A DNA stretch of 64,000 nt. It comes from Labilibaculum filiforme (lineage in GTDB: Bacteria > Bacteroidota > Bacteroidia > Bacteroidales > Marinifilaceae). The notes below the pieces were generated by a model. That model was given only the letters and a program-made list of their open reading frames with translations. It was not told where the DNA came from and made no database searches. The stretch's first letter is position 1; each line of letters begins with the position of its first letter. The stretch covers positions 1 through 64,000 of the forward strand of contig NZ_MVDD01000018.1 of NCBI RefSeq assembly GCF_002843315.1. The letters run 5' to 3'. Both the position numbers and the translations under genes were made by a program. Below, piece after piece: positions 23,644 to 33,801 of this stretch.

Positions 23644-24897
23644 TTATTCAATGAATGATTTGAAAATAACCGAAGCATTATGACCACCAAACCCAAATGT
23701 ATTACTCAAAGCGGCACGAATTTCGCGCTTCTGAGCTTTATGAAATGTAAGGTTTAGTCTTTCATCAATATTAGGATCTGCCACAGTAAAGTTAATTGTA
23801 GGAGGAACTAATTGATTGTTCAATGCCAAAATACAGGCAATTGCTTCAACAGAACCTGCTGCTCCTAACAAGTGACCAGTCATTGATTTTGTAGCACTAA
23901 TGTTCAATTCGTAGGCATGTTCGCCAAATACAGCCTGAAGCGCTTTTGTTTCAGGAATATCTCCAACTGGTGTTGAAGTTCCATGAACATTGACATAATC
24001 AATATCTTCCGGCTTCAGATTAGCGTCTTCCAGCGCCATTTTCATAGCGTTAATAGCTCCTCTTCCTTCCGGATGAGTTGCTGTAAGGTGATAGGCATCA
24101 CCAGACATTCCGCCACCAACAATTTCGGCATAAATTTTAGCACCACGTTTTTTAGCATGCTCGTATTCTTCAAGAATTAAGCAGCCACCTCCCTCACCCA
24201 TAACGAAACCGTCACGAGTATTACAGAAGGGACGAGATGCAGTTTTATACTCAGCATTGTTTGTGGACATTGCCTGCATAGAGTTGAATCCACCAACGCC
24301 TGCTTCATTAATCGATGCTTCAGAACCTCCGGTGATAAAGATATTTGCTTTACCCATGCGGATGTAATTCATTGCGTCAATCATTGCATGTGAAGACGAT
24401 GCACATGCAGAAACAGTACCGTAATTAATTCCTTGGAATCCATATTTCATAGAAATATGACCGGCGGCAATATCAGAAATCATCTTAGGAATGAAAAAAG
24501 GAGAGAAACGAGGAGTTCCATCCCCGTTTGCATATCCTGTTACTTCATCTAAGAAAGTCTTAATTCCGCCAATACCAGAACCCCAAATTACTCCAGCCTT
24601 AGTTAAATCTTCCGCTTCAAGATCAAGTTTTGAATCCTCAACAGCTTGCTTAGCCGCAACCAAGGCATACTGCGCATACAAATCTAGTTTTCTAACTTCC
24701 TTGCGATCGAAATGATCATTCGGCTCGAAATTTTTAACTTCGCAAGCAAACTGTGTCTTGAACTTCGAAGCATCAAAATGGGTAATCATTTCTGATCCAC
24801 TCACTCCATTCTTCAAATTCTCCCAATATTCGGCAACAGAATTACCTATTGGGTTAATTGTTCCTAGCCCAGTTACTACTACTCTTCTAAATTCCAT
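23644..24897 (-). CDS. fabF: Beta-ketoacyl-ACP synthase II
   Basis: FabF (417 aa) extends acyl-ACP with malonyl-ACP in fatty-acid synthesis. The Cys-His-His triad is visible: Cys165 in NYGTVSACASSSHAM, His in YVNVHGTSTPVGD (about 304) and His in TKSMTGHLLGAAG (about 341). The C-terminal NTFGFGGHNASVIF motif is present. Length matches the family. It lies between acpP and rnc, with spacers of 21 and 3 bases, in one operon. Confidence 0.96.
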   Translation of the reverse strand: MEFRRVVVTGLGTINPIGNSVAEYWENLKNGVSGSEMITHFDASKFKTQFACEVKNFEPNDHFDRKEVRKLDLYAQYALVAAKQAVEDSKLDLEAEDLTKAGVIWGSGIGGIKTFLDEVTGYANGDGTPRFSPFFIPKMISDIAAGHISMKYGFQGINYGTVSACASSSHAMIDAMNYIRMGKANIFITGGSEASINEAGVGGFNSMQAMSTNNAEYKTASRPFCNTRDGFVMGEGGGCLILEEYEHAKKRGAKIYAEIVGGGMSGDAYHLTATHPEGRGAINAMKMALEDANLKPEDIDYVNVHGTSTPVGDIPETKALQAVFGEHAYELNISATKSMTGHLLGAAGSVEAIACILALNNQLVPPTINFTVADPNIDERLNLTFHKAQKREIRAALSNTFGFGGHNASVIFKSFIE

Positions 24898-24918
24898 AAG
24901 AAAGGTTCTGGTTAATAA

Positions 24919-25155
24919 TTACTTAGCGTTTTCTCCGATGTAAGAAATAGCGTCACCTACAGTACCAATGTTTTCTGCTTGATCGTCTGGAATAGCGATA
25001 TTAAATTCTTTTTCGAATTCCATGATAAGCTCAACTGTATCCAATGAATCAGCTCCAAGATCGTTAGTGAAACTAGCCTCAAGTGTTACCTCAGTTTCGT
25101 CCACACCCAACTTATCAACTATGATAGCTTTTACTCTAGATGCAATATCAGACAT
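24919..25155 (-). CDS. acpP: Acyl carrier protein
   Basis: This 78-aa acyl carrier protein has the phosphopantetheine attachment site Ser37 in [20 protein letters not shown]. It is acidic, helical and of standard length. It is the first gene of acpP-fabF-rnc, divergent from purN. The proposed -7 element is at 25237-25244. Confidence 0.96.
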   Translation of the reverse strand: MSDIASRVKAIIVDKLGVDETEVTLEASFTNDLGADSLDTVELIMEFEKEFNIAIPDDQAENIGTVGDAISYIGENAK

Positions 25156-25236
25156 AACTTTAAAATTTTAAGTGATTAAATATTTAAACTAATTAATTTT
25201 CAACTGTGCAAAGAAATAAATTTACTCTAAAAAATT

Positions 25237-25244
25237 CAAATTTA
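25237..25244 (-). promoter_or_regulatory. Candidate -7 element for acpP-fabF-rnc
   Basis: The minus strand reads TAAATTTG, matching TAnnTTTG, with a TTTG about 17 bases upstream. The leader would be about 75 bases. The region is AT-rich, so chance matches are possible. Confidence 0.4.
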
Positions 25245-25319
25245 TTTCACAAAGTTGCGGTCAAAGGTAATTCTTTTTCCTTTTCTGCGAAATTATTTCA
25301 CTGCGAAATGCCTTTTGCA

Positions 25320-25327
25320 TATATTTG
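25320..25327 (+). promoter_or_regulatory. Candidate -7 element for purN
   Basis: TATATTTG matches TAnnTTTG and lies 29 bases before the purN start codon. No clear -33 element was seen. Confidence 0.4.
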
Positions 25328-25356
25328 TGTGTCTTTGTTAAATTTGAAAACACTAC

Positions 25357-25917
25357 ATGAAACGACTAGCCATATTTGCTTCTGGATCAGGGAGTAATGC
25401 TGAAAATATCGCAAGGTATTTCAGCAAAAAGCCCGAATTCGAAATTTCGGCAATTCTTTCCAACAACGCCAATGCCTATGTACTTTCCAGAGCCAGTAAC
25501 TTAAATATTCCAACTTTAGTTTTTTCCCGATCAGAATTTAACGAAACCGATAAAATTCTTGATTTTTTAACTGAAAAAAAGGTCGATTTTATTGTTTTGG
25601 CAGGATTTCTTTTACTGCTTCCGATCAATTTACTGCGTAAATATCCTAATTCTATCGTAAATATACATCCAGCTCTTTTACCTAAATATGGTGGAAAAGG
25701 AATGTATGGCATGAAGGTTCACCAAGCAGTTCTCGAAAATAAAGAGACTGAAAGCGGTATTACTATTCATATGGTGAATGAGAAATACGACGAAGGAAAA
25801 ATTGTATTTCAAGCCACATGCAGCGTTTCACCTGATGATTCTGCAGAAGATATAGCTGAAAAAATTCATCAGCTAGAACATAAATTCTTCCCGAAAATAA
25901 TTGAGCAATTACTCTAA
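25357..25917 (+). CDS. purN: Phosphoribosylglycinamide formyltransferase
   Basis: PurN (186 aa) transfers a formyl group from 10-formyltetrahydrofolate to GAR, the third step of purine synthesis. The N-terminal phosphate-binding loop FASGSGSNAENI (residues 6-17) is present. The active-site block SIVNIHPALLPKYGGKGMYG carries the catalytic Asn-His pair. The conserved Asp is in ESGITIHMVNEKYDEG-like sequence. The C-terminus overlaps the end of the convergent M23 peptidase gene by 9 bases. It is a single gene separated from other purine genes. Confidence 0.95.
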   Translation: MKRLAIFASGSGSNAENIARYFSKKPEFEISAILSNNANAYVLSRASNLNIPTLVFSRSEFNETDKILDFLTEKKVDFIVLAGFLLLLPINLLRKYPNSIVNIHPALLPKYGGKGMYGMKVHQAVLENKETESGITIHMVNEKYDEGKIVFQATCSVSPDDSAEDIAEKIHQLEHKFFPKIIEQLL

Positions 25918-27180
25918 AGTAATTGCTTCCTTCGGGTTTAGTTCCAGCATCAATTTTTCCATTTCCTGATTGTATCTAGACACGTTTTCCTCTTTCACCG
26001 GCGACACAGGAGGCGATTTCATATTTAATGGATTAATAGGAGTTCCATTTTTATATACTCTAAAATCTAAATGAGGACCAGTTGCCAGTCCGGTTGCTCC
26101 AACATATCCTATTGTTTCCCCTTGCTTCACTCTGGTACCCGTATTCATCTTTGGGGCAAATCGAGAAAGGTGCATATAAGTGGTTGAGTAAACACTGTTG
26201 TGCTTAATAGTAAGGTAATTTCCTCCACCATTTGCCTGATATCCTCTTTTTGTGATCACACCATCGCCAATTGTATGAACAGGAGTGCCTGTTGGAGCTG
26301 CATAATCGACACCATGATGAGCACGATATCTTTTTAATACAGGATGAAATCTATTATTGGAGAATTTAGAACTGATTCTAGAATAACGCAAAGGTGCTTT
26401 TAAAAATGCTTTTTGCAAACTTTTCCCTTGTTCATCGAAGTAGCCTTCTTTATCTCCTTCGACAAATGCAAAGGCATAATTATTGGTGTTATGATGCACA
26501 AAATTTGCAGCAATCACTTTAAGTTGATGAATTGGCTTATCATCCACATAAGATTCTTCGTAAATTATATTGAATTGATCTCCCTTTCCAATACCAAAGA
26601 AATCAATAGTCCAAGCATAAATATCCGATAGTTCAACAGACAATAATGGATCGGAATTAGATTCCACCATGGCATTCCACAAAGAGGATTCGATACTGCC
26701 CTTAATTTGTTTCCTATGTTTAACAATTTCCTTTTCGCCCTTAAATACATCTAATGTATCGCGCAAGTCGAATACAATATATTCTACAGGAGTATTTTCG
26801 TAAATAAAATATTCGGGTGTTTTTAAACTGTCTTTGGTAAACAGCACAGAGTATTCATGTCCCGATTTGATTCTTCGTACATTAAACACCTTTTTTGCTT
26901 TTTTAGCGATATTATCAATTGTACCAAAACTAACATCGTATTGCCTTAATATGGTTGATAAGCTATGATTACGTTCCACCCTGTTGGTTTCCACCGTAAA
27001 TTCTTCGATTGGAAATCCATATCTTAAATGCACCTGTTCTATTTCCGTGGTGTCAATAACCACTTCTTCTTGTTCGATTTGTTTTACTGACTCTTCCTTT
27101 AAAACCCATTTTAGGGCTATTAAACCTAACAAAACTGCACCTGCAATTAATAGAAACTTAATGTTCAAGAATTTTTTCAT
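25909..27180 (-). CDS. M23-family peptidoglycan metallopeptidase
   Basis: This 423-aa envelope protein has an N-terminal membrane anchor or signal (IKFLLIAGAVLLGLIALKWV, residues 8-27). A middle region of about 250 residues follows, resembling the OapA/LysM-like parts of periplasmic M23 enzymes. The C-terminal peptidase domain contains the zinc ligands HHGVDYAAPTGTPV (HxxxD) and GPHLDFRVYKNG (HxD/H). All metal ligands appear intact, so it is likely an active endopeptidase cutting peptidoglycan cross-links. The NPLNMKSPPVSP end is typical of Bacteroidota members. Its 3' end overlaps purN by 9 bases on the opposite strand. Confidence 0.9.
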   Translation of the reverse strand: MKKFLNIKFLLIAGAVLLGLIALKWVLKEESVKQIEQEEVVIDTTEIEQVHLRYGFPIEEFTVETNRVERNHSLSTILRQYDVSFGTIDNIAKKAKKVFNVRRIKSGHEYSVLFTKDSLKTPEYFIYENTPVEYIVFDLRDTLDVFKGEKEIVKHRKQIKGSIESSLWNAMVESNSDPLLSVELSDIYAWTIDFFGIGKGDQFNIIYEESYVDDKPIHQLKVIAANFVHHNTNNYAFAFVEGDKEGYFDEQGKSLQKAFLKAPLRYSRISSKFSNNRFHPVLKRYRAHHGVDYAAPTGTPVHTIGDGVITKRGYQANGGGNYLTIKHNSVYSTTYMHLSRFAPKMNTGTRVKQGETIGYVGATGLATGPHLDFRVYKNGTPINPLNMKSPPVSPVKEENVSRYNQEMEKLMLELNPKEAITLE

Positions 27181-27281
27181 CGTGGATATTTATTTTTGAG
27201 AGGCCTAAAGATATTACTATTCTCATAGGAGAACAATAGGTTTTACCCCATCCGCAACGATTTAAGCTTTTTTAAGAATTG

Positions 27282-28151
27282 CTATTTAATCTTATCAAAT
27301 CCCTTTCCATAAACCCCCATAACACTTCCTAAAGATATAAAAGCATCAGGGTCCACCAATTTAATCATGTTTAAAATGCTTTGCGATTCCCTTCTTTTAG
27401 CTAAGAGCATGAGCACTTTCACTTCTTTCCCACTATAACCGCCCGTACCACTAAGAACAGTTATTCCCTGATCCAGCGTTTCAACAACCTCTTTTCGGAT
27501 TTCATCGGGCTTTCGGGTAAAAATAAAAATCTGCACCGACTGTTTACTTCCCTCTATAATTAAATCGACACAATAAGCACTTACGCCCATAGTAACAAAT
27601 CCATAAACAACTTGCTCTATGGAACCCTCCAGAAAATACGAGGAAGAGATAATAAGCACATCAATGGTAAGTAATAATTGACCTGGAGAATAATTCTTAT
27701 ACTTATTAATCATCATGGCCAAAATATCGGTTCCTCCGGTACTTCCTCCGCGAGACAGAATCATACCGGCACTTGCACCTGCTAATATTCCCCCAATAAT
27801 GGCACACATAAATCGGTCGGAAACCAAAGGCTCTGTTATTAAGGACTGAAACAGCCAAAGAAAAAAGGAAAGAACAATAATTCCGTAAATAGTTTTAACC
27901 CCAAAGCCAAAACCTAAAACCCGCAAAGCAAGAAGAAGAAAAACAGTATTTATGAGAAAAACACTATAACCAACTTTAAAGCCCGTAATATAAAAAATCA
28001 TGGTAGCAATACCACCAACACCTGAACCAACAATTTCAGCTGGAATAATAAAACCTGTCCAACCGAACGAGCCAACCACTAAACCTAGTGTAATAATAAG
28101 GTAGGATTGGAAATCAAATTTTGATTTTAGCACTGCTCTTTTTATCTCCAT
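27282..28151 (-). CDS. YitT-family membrane protein
   Basis: This 289-aa protein has five or six membrane segments in residues 15-200 followed by a soluble C-terminal DUF2179 domain (about 215-285). It contains the family pattern SRGGSTGGTDILAMMINKY near residues 129-147. YitT proteins are of unknown or debated transport function. It is a close paralogue of the next upstream gene (28157-29017), 5 bases away, and the pair probably arose by tandem duplication. Confidence 0.9.
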   Translation of the reverse strand: MEIKRAVLKSKFDFQSYLIITLGLVVGSFGWTGFIIPAEIVGSGVGGIATMIFYITGFKVGYSVFLINTVFLLLALRVLGFGFGVKTIYGIIVLSFFLWLFQSLITEPLVSDRFMCAIIGGILAGASAGMILSRGGSTGGTDILAMMINKYKNYSPGQLLLTIDVLIISSSYFLEGSIEQVVYGFVTMGVSAYCVDLIIEGSKQSVQIFIFTRKPDEIRKEVVETLDQGITVLSGTGGYSGKEVKVLMLLAKRRESQSILNMIKLVDPDAFISLGSVMGVYGKGFDKIK

Positions 28152-28156
28152 AACAA

Positions 28157-29017
28157 TTACGCTCTTATTTCTTCAAATCCTAAACCATAAACTCCCATAA
28201 CCGATCCCATTGATATAAAGGCGTTTCCATCAATCTCTTTCACTAATTTGAATATGGATGGAGCTTCATGTTTTCGCACTACGACCATCAAGATTTTCTT
28301 ATTTTCCTTTGAATACCAACCTTTTGCATCCATTACCGACACTCCTCTATTCATTGTTCCGGTAATTTCATCGGCAATTTTCTCGAACTCGGTAGAAATA
28401 ATAAAAAGCTGCGCCGATTGTTTAGAACCGGAAATCACCATATCAATGGCATAAGAAGTAATAGACATCACTACATAACCATATACAATGGTTGGAACAT
28501 CATGAAACACGATATAGGACGAAGCGATGATAAAAATATCCAGGTATAATATAATACGTCCAGGACTAATATTTCTATACTTATTAATTATCATTGCAAT
28601 AATATCCGTACCTCCGGAACTACCTCCTTGAGAAATTGTAATACCAACTCCCACTCCTGCCAATGCGCCACCTATAATTGCCGCCATAAATTTCTCATTT
28701 ACCAAAGGCTCTGGAATAAGCTTAGGCAGTACCGAAAGTAAAATTGAACCTACAATAATTGCATAAACTGTTTTCACCCCAAATTTACTTCCTAGTATTC
28801 GTAAAGCTATTAATATTAAAAAGGCATTAATAATAAAATAGGAATAACCAACCAGTATGGTTTTTTCACTTGCAAAATAGATTAAGGTACCAATACCACT
28901 AACCCCTCCACCAATTATTCCAGATGGAATTAGGAAGGCTGCCCAACTAAAGGTATAAATTGCCATACCTAAGGTAATTATGAACAAGGACTTTAATTCT
29001 GAATAATTTATTTTCAT
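28157..29017 (-). CDS. YitT-family membrane protein, paralogue
   Basis: This 286-aa protein has the same layout as its downstream neighbour: hydrophobic segments, SQGGSSGGTDIIAMIINKYR, and a DUF2179 domain ending ISMGSVMGVYGLGFEEI. I chose ATG at 29017 over an in-frame GTG at 29044 because the MKINYSELKSLF start aligns with its paralogue. The two genes are 5 bases apart and would be co-transcribed. They may form a heteromeric complex. Confidence 0.88.
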   Translation of the reverse strand: MKINYSELKSLFIITLGMAIYTFSWAAFLIPSGIIGGGVSGIGTLIYFASEKTILVGYSYFIINAFLILIALRILGSKFGVKTVYAIIVGSILLSVLPKLIPEPLVNEKFMAAIIGGALAGVGVGITISQGGSSGGTDIIAMIINKYRNISPGRIILYLDIFIIASSYIVFHDVPTIVYGYVVMSITSYAIDMVISGSKQSAQLFIISTEFEKIADEITGTMNRGVSVMDAKGWYSKENKKILMVVVRKHEAPSIFKLVKEIDGNAFISMGSVMGVYGLGFEEIRA

Positions 29018-29112
29018 GTGTGTAATATTATTTAAAGTTGCCACATGGAACTCGCTAAATAGTCAACCTTTTCTGGAAGAACATTTTCTGATGGCTCGTT
29101 TCATCTCGTATT

Positions 29113-29163
29113 AAAAAAATAGCTTTAAACTTTGTTGTCAAATAATCAACAAAGCTTAAAGCT
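29113..29163 (-). terminator. Terminator near leuS
   Basis: AGCTTTAAACTTTGTTG (29121-29137) pairs with CAACAAAGCTTAAAGCT (29147-29163), a 17-bp stem with one mismatch. On the minus strand a T run follows (29119-29113). It lies 26 bases after the leuS stop and isolates leuS from the YitT genes. Confidence 0.85.
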
Positions 29164-29188
29164 TATAACTTATTTGATTAATTAATTT

Positions 29189-31951
29189 TTATACAACTAT
29201 ATTAATGATCTTGTTAGGAACAATAATTATTTTTTTAGGAGTTTTTCCGTCGATCCATTTTTGAGATTTTTCTAAAGAAAGCACCTCCTTTTCAATTTCA
29301 TCTCTACTTAAATCGACAGGCAACTCTAATATAAACCTCATTTTACCATTAAATGAGACTGGATATTTATGATTGTTTTCCTGAACAAAACTTTCGTTGA
29401 ATTCTGGGAAACTTGCTTTTGTAATACTTGTTGTATTGCCACACAAGGTCCACAACTCTTCGGATACATGTGGAGCAAATGGAGCAAGGGTAAGCAATAA
29501 ATCTTCCAAAACAGCTTTATTGTTACATTTCAAAGTATACAATTCATTCACACAAATCATGAAAGCCGAAACAGATGTATTGAATGAAAAACGCTCGATA
29601 TCATCCTGAATTTTCTTAATGGTTTTGTGCAAGACCTTTAATTCGTCAGCAGTAGGCTCATTAGTTGTTAATTCAAATTCGCCAGCTTCGTTATGGAACA
29701 ATCGCCATAATTTTTTCAGGAATTTGTGCACTCCATCGATACCATTTGTATCCCAAGGTTTGTGTGCTTCCAATGGTCCTAAAAACATTTCGTACAAACG
29801 AAGTGTATCGGCTCCGTATTCTTCAACAATCACATCTGGATTTACCACATTAAACATGGATTTAGACATTTTTTCAACTGCCCAACCACAATGGTATTTT
29901 CCATCCTCTAAAATAAATTCTGCATTTTTATATTCAGGCATCCAATTTTTGAAAGCTTCCAAATCAAGCACATCATTTTTCACGATATTTACATCAACAT
30001 GAATTGCTGTAGTATCGTATTTCTCGATTAATCCGTGCGAAACGTATTTATTTGTTTTTTTATCACGGTAAACGAAATTTGATCGGCCTTGAATCATTCC
30101 TTGATTGATCAATTTCTTGAAAGGCTCATCTTTGCAAACTTCGTTGATATCGAAAAGGAATTTATTCCAAAAACGAGAATAAATTAGATGACCCGTAGCA
30201 TGCTCGGTACCACCAATATACAAATCTACATCCTGCCAATATTCATTTGCTTCGGTAGAAACCAATGTATCGTTATTGCGAGGATCCATATAACGCAAAT
30301 AATATGCTGATGATCCTGCAAAACCTGGCATGGTATTCAATTCAATAGGATATCCATCTTCGGTAACCCAATTTTCTGCGCGACCCAATGGTGGTTCTCC
30401 AGTCTCTGTAGGTAAATATTTATCAATCTCAGGTAATTCTAAAGGCAACTTGTCCAAATCCATCATTTGTGGCATGCCATCTTTAAAATAAACTGGGAAT
30501 GGTTCTCCCCAATATCTTTGACGAGAGAAAATTGCATCTCTCAATCTATAGTTGATTTTTTTCTTTCCTAATCCTCGTGCTTCAACTTCTTCGTTTGCCT
30601 TTACAATCGCATCTTTTACATCTAATCCGTTCAAAAAGTCAGAGTTCATCGATTTTCCTTCTTTGGCATCGTAAGATTCCTCAGAAATATCACCACCTGA
30701 AACCACCTGAATAATAGGTAAATTGAAATGCTTTGCAAAAGCGTAATCTCTGCTATCGTGAGCAGGAACAGCCATAATTGCACCAGTTCCATATCCGGCA
30801 AGCACGTAATCGCTCACCCAAACAGGAATTTCCTCGCCGGTAAAAGGGTTTATTGCATACGCTCCAGTAAAGGCACCACTAATTGTTTTCACATCGGCTA
30901 ATCGCTCCCTTTCAGTTCTTTTATTCGTTGCCTCGATATAGGCATCGATAGCATCCTGATTTTCGGGAGTTGTTAGTTCTTTCACCAAATCACTCTCTGG
31001 AGCCAATACCATAAAAGTAACACCAAAAATAGTATCGGGACGAGTGGTAAAAACTTCCATTTTGATATCGGAACCTTTCACATTAAAGTTTACTTCGGCA
31101 CCAACAGATCGTCCAATCCAGTTTTTTTGAATCTCTTTTAAAGAATCCGTCCACTCTAAAGTTTCCATACCATCTAAAAGGCGCTTTGCATAAGCAGAAA
31201 CACGCAATGACCATTGACGCATTCTCTTTTGCTCGACAGGATATCCTCCACGTGCAGAAAGACCATCTTTCACCTCATCGTTGGCTAAAACAGTACCTAA
31301 TTTAGGACACCAGTTCACCATTGTATCAGCCAAATAAGCCAGACGGTAATTTAAAAGAATAGCTTGTTTTTCGTTATCAGAAAAAGCTTTCCACTGCGCT
31401 GCTGTAAACACTTCTGTTTCGGAACAGGCTGCATTTACATTCCCATTTCCTTCTAATTCGAATTTTGAAATTAGAGATTCAATGGATTCTGCTTTTTCAA
31501 TATCATTATTAAAAAAATGGTTGAACATTTGAATAAATGCCCACTGTGTCCATTTATAATACTCAGGCTGGCAAGTTCTCACTTCGCGATCCCAATCGTA
31601 CGAAAAGCCTATTTTATTTAATTGCTCACGATATCGGGCAATATTTGTTTCTGTTGTAATAGCAGGATGCTGACCAGTTTGGATAGCATATTGCTCGGCA
31701 GGCAAACCATAAGCATCGTATCCCATTGGATGAAGCACATTATATCCCTTTAAAGTTTTATAACGGGAATAAATATCCGAAGCGATATATCCAAGTGGGT
31801 GACCCACATGCAAACCAGCTCCCGAAGGATATGGAAACATATCGAGTACATAAAATTTTGGTTTTTCTGAATTCACCTCAACTTTGTACGTTTTCTTTTC
31901 AGTCCAGTACTTCTGCCACTTTTGTTCTATCTCTTTAAAGTTGTACTCCAT
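29189..31951 (-). CDS. leuS: Leucyl-tRNA synthetase
   Basis: LeuS (920 aa) charges tRNA-Leu. The class I signature is [16 protein letters not shown] (near residues 42-57) with HVGH, and the second is [13 protein letters not shown] (near 695). The editing (CP1) domain is present between them with a [18 protein letters not shown] block. It is a normal bacterial-type enzyme with a somewhat long catalytic insertion and an anticodon-binding C-terminal region. It stands alone with a strong terminator. Confidence 0.97.
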   Translation of the reverse strand: MEYNFKEIEQKWQKYWTEKKTYKVEVNSEKPKFYVLDMFPYPSGAGLHVGHPLGYIASDIYSRYKTLKGYNVLHPMGYDAYGLPAEQYAIQTGQHPAITTETNIARYREQLNKIGFSYDWDREVRTCQPEYYKWTQWAFIQMFNHFFNNDIEKAESIESLISKFELEGNGNVNAACSETEVFTAAQWKAFSDNEKQAILLNYRLAYLADTMVNWCPKLGTVLANDEVKDGLSARGGYPVEQKRMRQWSLRVSAYAKRLLDGMETLEWTDSLKEIQKNWIGRSVGAEVNFNVKGSDIKMEVFTTRPDTIFGVTFMVLAPESDLVKELTTPENQDAIDAYIEATNKRTERERLADVKTISGAFTGAYAINPFTGEEIPVWVSDYVLAGYGTGAIMAVPAHDSRDYAFAKHFNLPIIQVVSGGDISEESYDAKEGKSMNSDFLNGLDVKDAIVKANEEVEARGLGKKKINYRLRDAIFSRQRYWGEPFPVYFKDGMPQMMDLDKLPLELPEIDKYLPTETGEPPLGRAENWVTEDGYPIELNTMPGFAGSSAYYLRYMDPRNNDTLVSTEANEYWQDVDLYIGGTEHATGHLIYSRFWNKFLFDINEVCKDEPFKKLINQGMIQGRSNFVYRDKKTNKYVSHGLIEKYDTTAIHVDVNIVKNDVLDLEAFKNWMPEYKNAEFILEDGKYHCGWAVEKMSKSMFNVVNPDVIVEEYGADTLRLYEMFLGPLEAHKPWDTNGIDGVHKFLKKLWRLFHNEAGEFELTTNEPTADELKVLHKTIKKIQDDIERFSFNTSVSAFMICVNELYTLKCNNKAVLEDLLLTLAPFAPHVSEELWTLCGNTTSITKASFPEFNESFVQENNHKYPVSFNGKMRFILELPVDLSRDEIEKEVLSLEKSQKWIDGKTPKKIIIVPNKIINIVV

Positions 31952-32153
31952 GGTAATATTGATAAAATATGGTTATTTCTTGCTTTCGAACCGCAAAATT
32001 AACAAAAGTTTATAAATATTTACCGTGTTTAAGAAGGAAGTCTGATTTTATTAGGATATGGATTTTAATGCTTTAGGTAGTTAAGATTAAAACAATGAAT
32101 TATATTTATTTACAGGAATAAGACTGGATGCGATGCAGAACAAAATATTTTTC

Positions 32154-32161
32154 TAAATTTG
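32154..32161 (+). promoter_or_regulatory. Candidate -7 element of the tRNA gene
   Basis: TAAATTTG matches TAnnTTTG and ends 11 bases before the tRNA 5' end, a spacing suited to tRNA transcription. Confidence 0.5.
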
Positions 32162-32172
32162 CACCCGTAATT

Positions 32173-32246
32173 GGCCCGTTAGTTCAGCTGAATAGAACGT
32201 CAGATTCCGGTTCTGAAGGTCACAGGTTTGAATCCTGTACGGGTCA
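32173..32246 (+). tRNA. tRNA-Arg (anticodon CCG)
   Basis: A full cloverleaf can be drawn. The acceptor stem is GGCCCGT with ACGGGTC (one G-T pair) and the D stem GTTC/GAAC. The anticodon stem TCAGA/TCTGA has loop TTCCGGT, giving anticodon CCG, and the T stem ACAGG/CCTGT has loop TTTGAAT. The discriminator base is A and CCA is not encoded. It reads the arginine codon CGG. A 65-codon open frame over it is an artefact. A hairpin terminator follows at once. Confidence 0.93.
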
Positions 32247-32249
32247 CAA

Positions 32250-32287
32250 AAAAAGCCTGAAAAATCACATGATTTTTCAGGCTTTTT
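32250..32287. terminator. Bidirectional terminator between tRNA-Arg and the sulfatase operon
   Basis: AAAAAGCCTGAAAAATC (32250-32266) pairs perfectly with GATTTTTCAGGCTTTTT (32271-32287), loop ACAT. T runs lie on both strands, so it serves the tRNA and the convergent lipoprotein gene. Confidence 0.9.
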
Positions 32288-32321
32288 CTTTACCGCCAGA
32301 TAAATACAAATTTATTTTTTT

Positions 32322-33776
32322 CTAAAAAGTAAATGAATCCAGCAGATATTCTTCACCATAGTCGCCCTTTATAAGCAACTGACATTCAGACAACCTAGCC
32401 TCATCCTCTAATGAGCAATTAAAAATAAACGCTTTTAACGGGTTCACCTTTTCCAGCTCTATTTTCTTTACGATTTCCCCTGACTTGTCGAACAGTTGAA
32501 GTACCGCAACACCCTCATTAAATACGCCATACTCACCATTCAAACTTGTTGTGACTCTGTCGAAATTCAATTTTTTAGTAATAATTCCAGTTCTGTTAAC
32601 ATCCAAAATTGGAGTAGAAACAATTTTAGCCGCCCCCTGCATTTCTTCGTAATCGAAACTCTCTCCGGGCAAAAGTGTATGTATTGGAGTTTTAACTTCC
32701 GTTTCCAAATAACCAGTAACCATACCACTATTGTAAATGGCTGCATTTACTCCAAAATCGTAATCAAGACTGGGATCAAAAGGTTCCATGATTTTCACAA
32801 ATGCCGTGTTGTTCGTCCTATTCACGTAGCAAAGCCAGTTCTTCGAAGAAATCATATGAAAACCACCCATTAAATAATAGTCGTATTGAATTTCGAAAAT
32901 TCCTGGAGCTACTTCCCCATTCCAGTTGGTTCCGTGATTGTAATACTTCTTTACATGTTCAGGATTGTTCTTGTTCAAAGGCATTCGATTTCTATCTACG
33001 TATCTCCATCGAGATTCTGGAGTCACATTAATATGATACTGCTCTCCATCCGGCATTTTCAAGCCCTCATCGAAAGGAATGTAAGCTCTAAAATTCTCAC
33101 CATCTTCTAGTTCTGGCTGGCTTCGAGAAATATGCTGACTTGTGGTCATGATTCCTCTTTTCACTGTTTTATTGCCTCTATTCATTAACGTATGCTTGAT
33201 AAAAACCAAACTACTAGCCGTTTCGATACGCAAGCTACGTTTGTATTGCAAACGCTCATCAATTACTTCTGGATAAATAAATTTTTGAGATTTAGTATCG
33301 AAAGTGGGAACAGGAAGCTCTTGAATTCCTGACTCCACATCAATGGATTGATGGCCATTTTTATCGGTGGACAATTTAACTTTATACGGGCTATCTCCGA
33401 TCGTTACGGGCGGTGGCCAACGTTTCGTTTTCTTGCCATCGGCACCAATTGCACAATTATCAACAGGTATAGGTACTAGGCGATAACCTCCAAAATTTCG
33501 CCATTCATCAGTTTTCACCTCTTCGCTTGAAGCGAATGATTTTCCAAACAAATCTGGGTTGAGCCAAAGAGAAGGCACATCGCCCAGATTGTATTCCAAA
33601 ACTCTACCTGCAGCTTGAGGAACTACAGCTAAACTGATGTATTTATTCTTGGCAACAAAAACACTATCCCACTGCCAATTTTTATAGTTATTAACTATAG
33701 AAATGGTTTGAATCGGTTTTTCAAGTTCACAAGAACTCATAACAATTGCCAACACCAGTATCACTATATTCCTCAT
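32322..33776 (-). CDS. Secreted lipoprotein, possibly DUF4380-like
   Basis: This 484-aa lipoprotein has a signal peptide ending in MSSC, with the lipid-bearing Cys16. The mature part has VVPQAAGRVLEYNLG near residues 52-66, WRNFGGYRLVPIPVDN near 91-106 and later WRYVDRNRMPLNKNN. The pattern resembles mutarotase-like beta-sandwich proteins of the DUF4380 type, but I am not certain. It is the last gene of the unit that starts with the sulfatase at 43315-44946. It lies 25 bases after another sulfatase gene, so a role in handling galactan fragments is likely. No catalytic residues can be named. Confidence 0.7.
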   Translation of the reverse strand: MRNIVILVLAIVMSSCELEKPIQTISIVNNYKNWQWDSVFVAKNKYISLAVVPQAAGRVLEYNLGDVPSLWLNPDLFGKSFASSEEVKTDEWRNFGGYRLVPIPVDNCAIGADGKKTKRWPPPVTIGDSPYKVKLSTDKNGHQSIDVESGIQELPVPTFDTKSQKFIYPEVIDERLQYKRSLRIETASSLVFIKHTLMNRGNKTVKRGIMTTSQHISRSQPELEDGENFRAYIPFDEGLKMPDGEQYHINVTPESRWRYVDRNRMPLNKNNPEHVKKYYNHGTNWNGEVAPGIFEIQYDYYLMGGFHMISSKNWLCYVNRTNNTAFVKIMEPFDPSLDYDFGVNAAIYNSGMVTGYLETEVKTPIHTLLPGESFDYEEMQGAAKIVSTPILDVNRTGIITKKLNFDRVTTSLNGEYGVFNEGVAVLQLFDKSGEIVKKIELEKVNPLKAFIFNCSLEDEARLSECQLLIKGDYGEEYLLDSFTF

Positions 33777-33801
33777 CCTCGATATTTTAAGTTCCTAATT
33801 T

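Noticed and set aside
32128-32325. Open frame of 65 codons over the tRNA-Arg gene
   Set aside because: It runs through the whole tRNA cloverleaf and the terminator and resembles no protein. It is the translation of an RNA gene.
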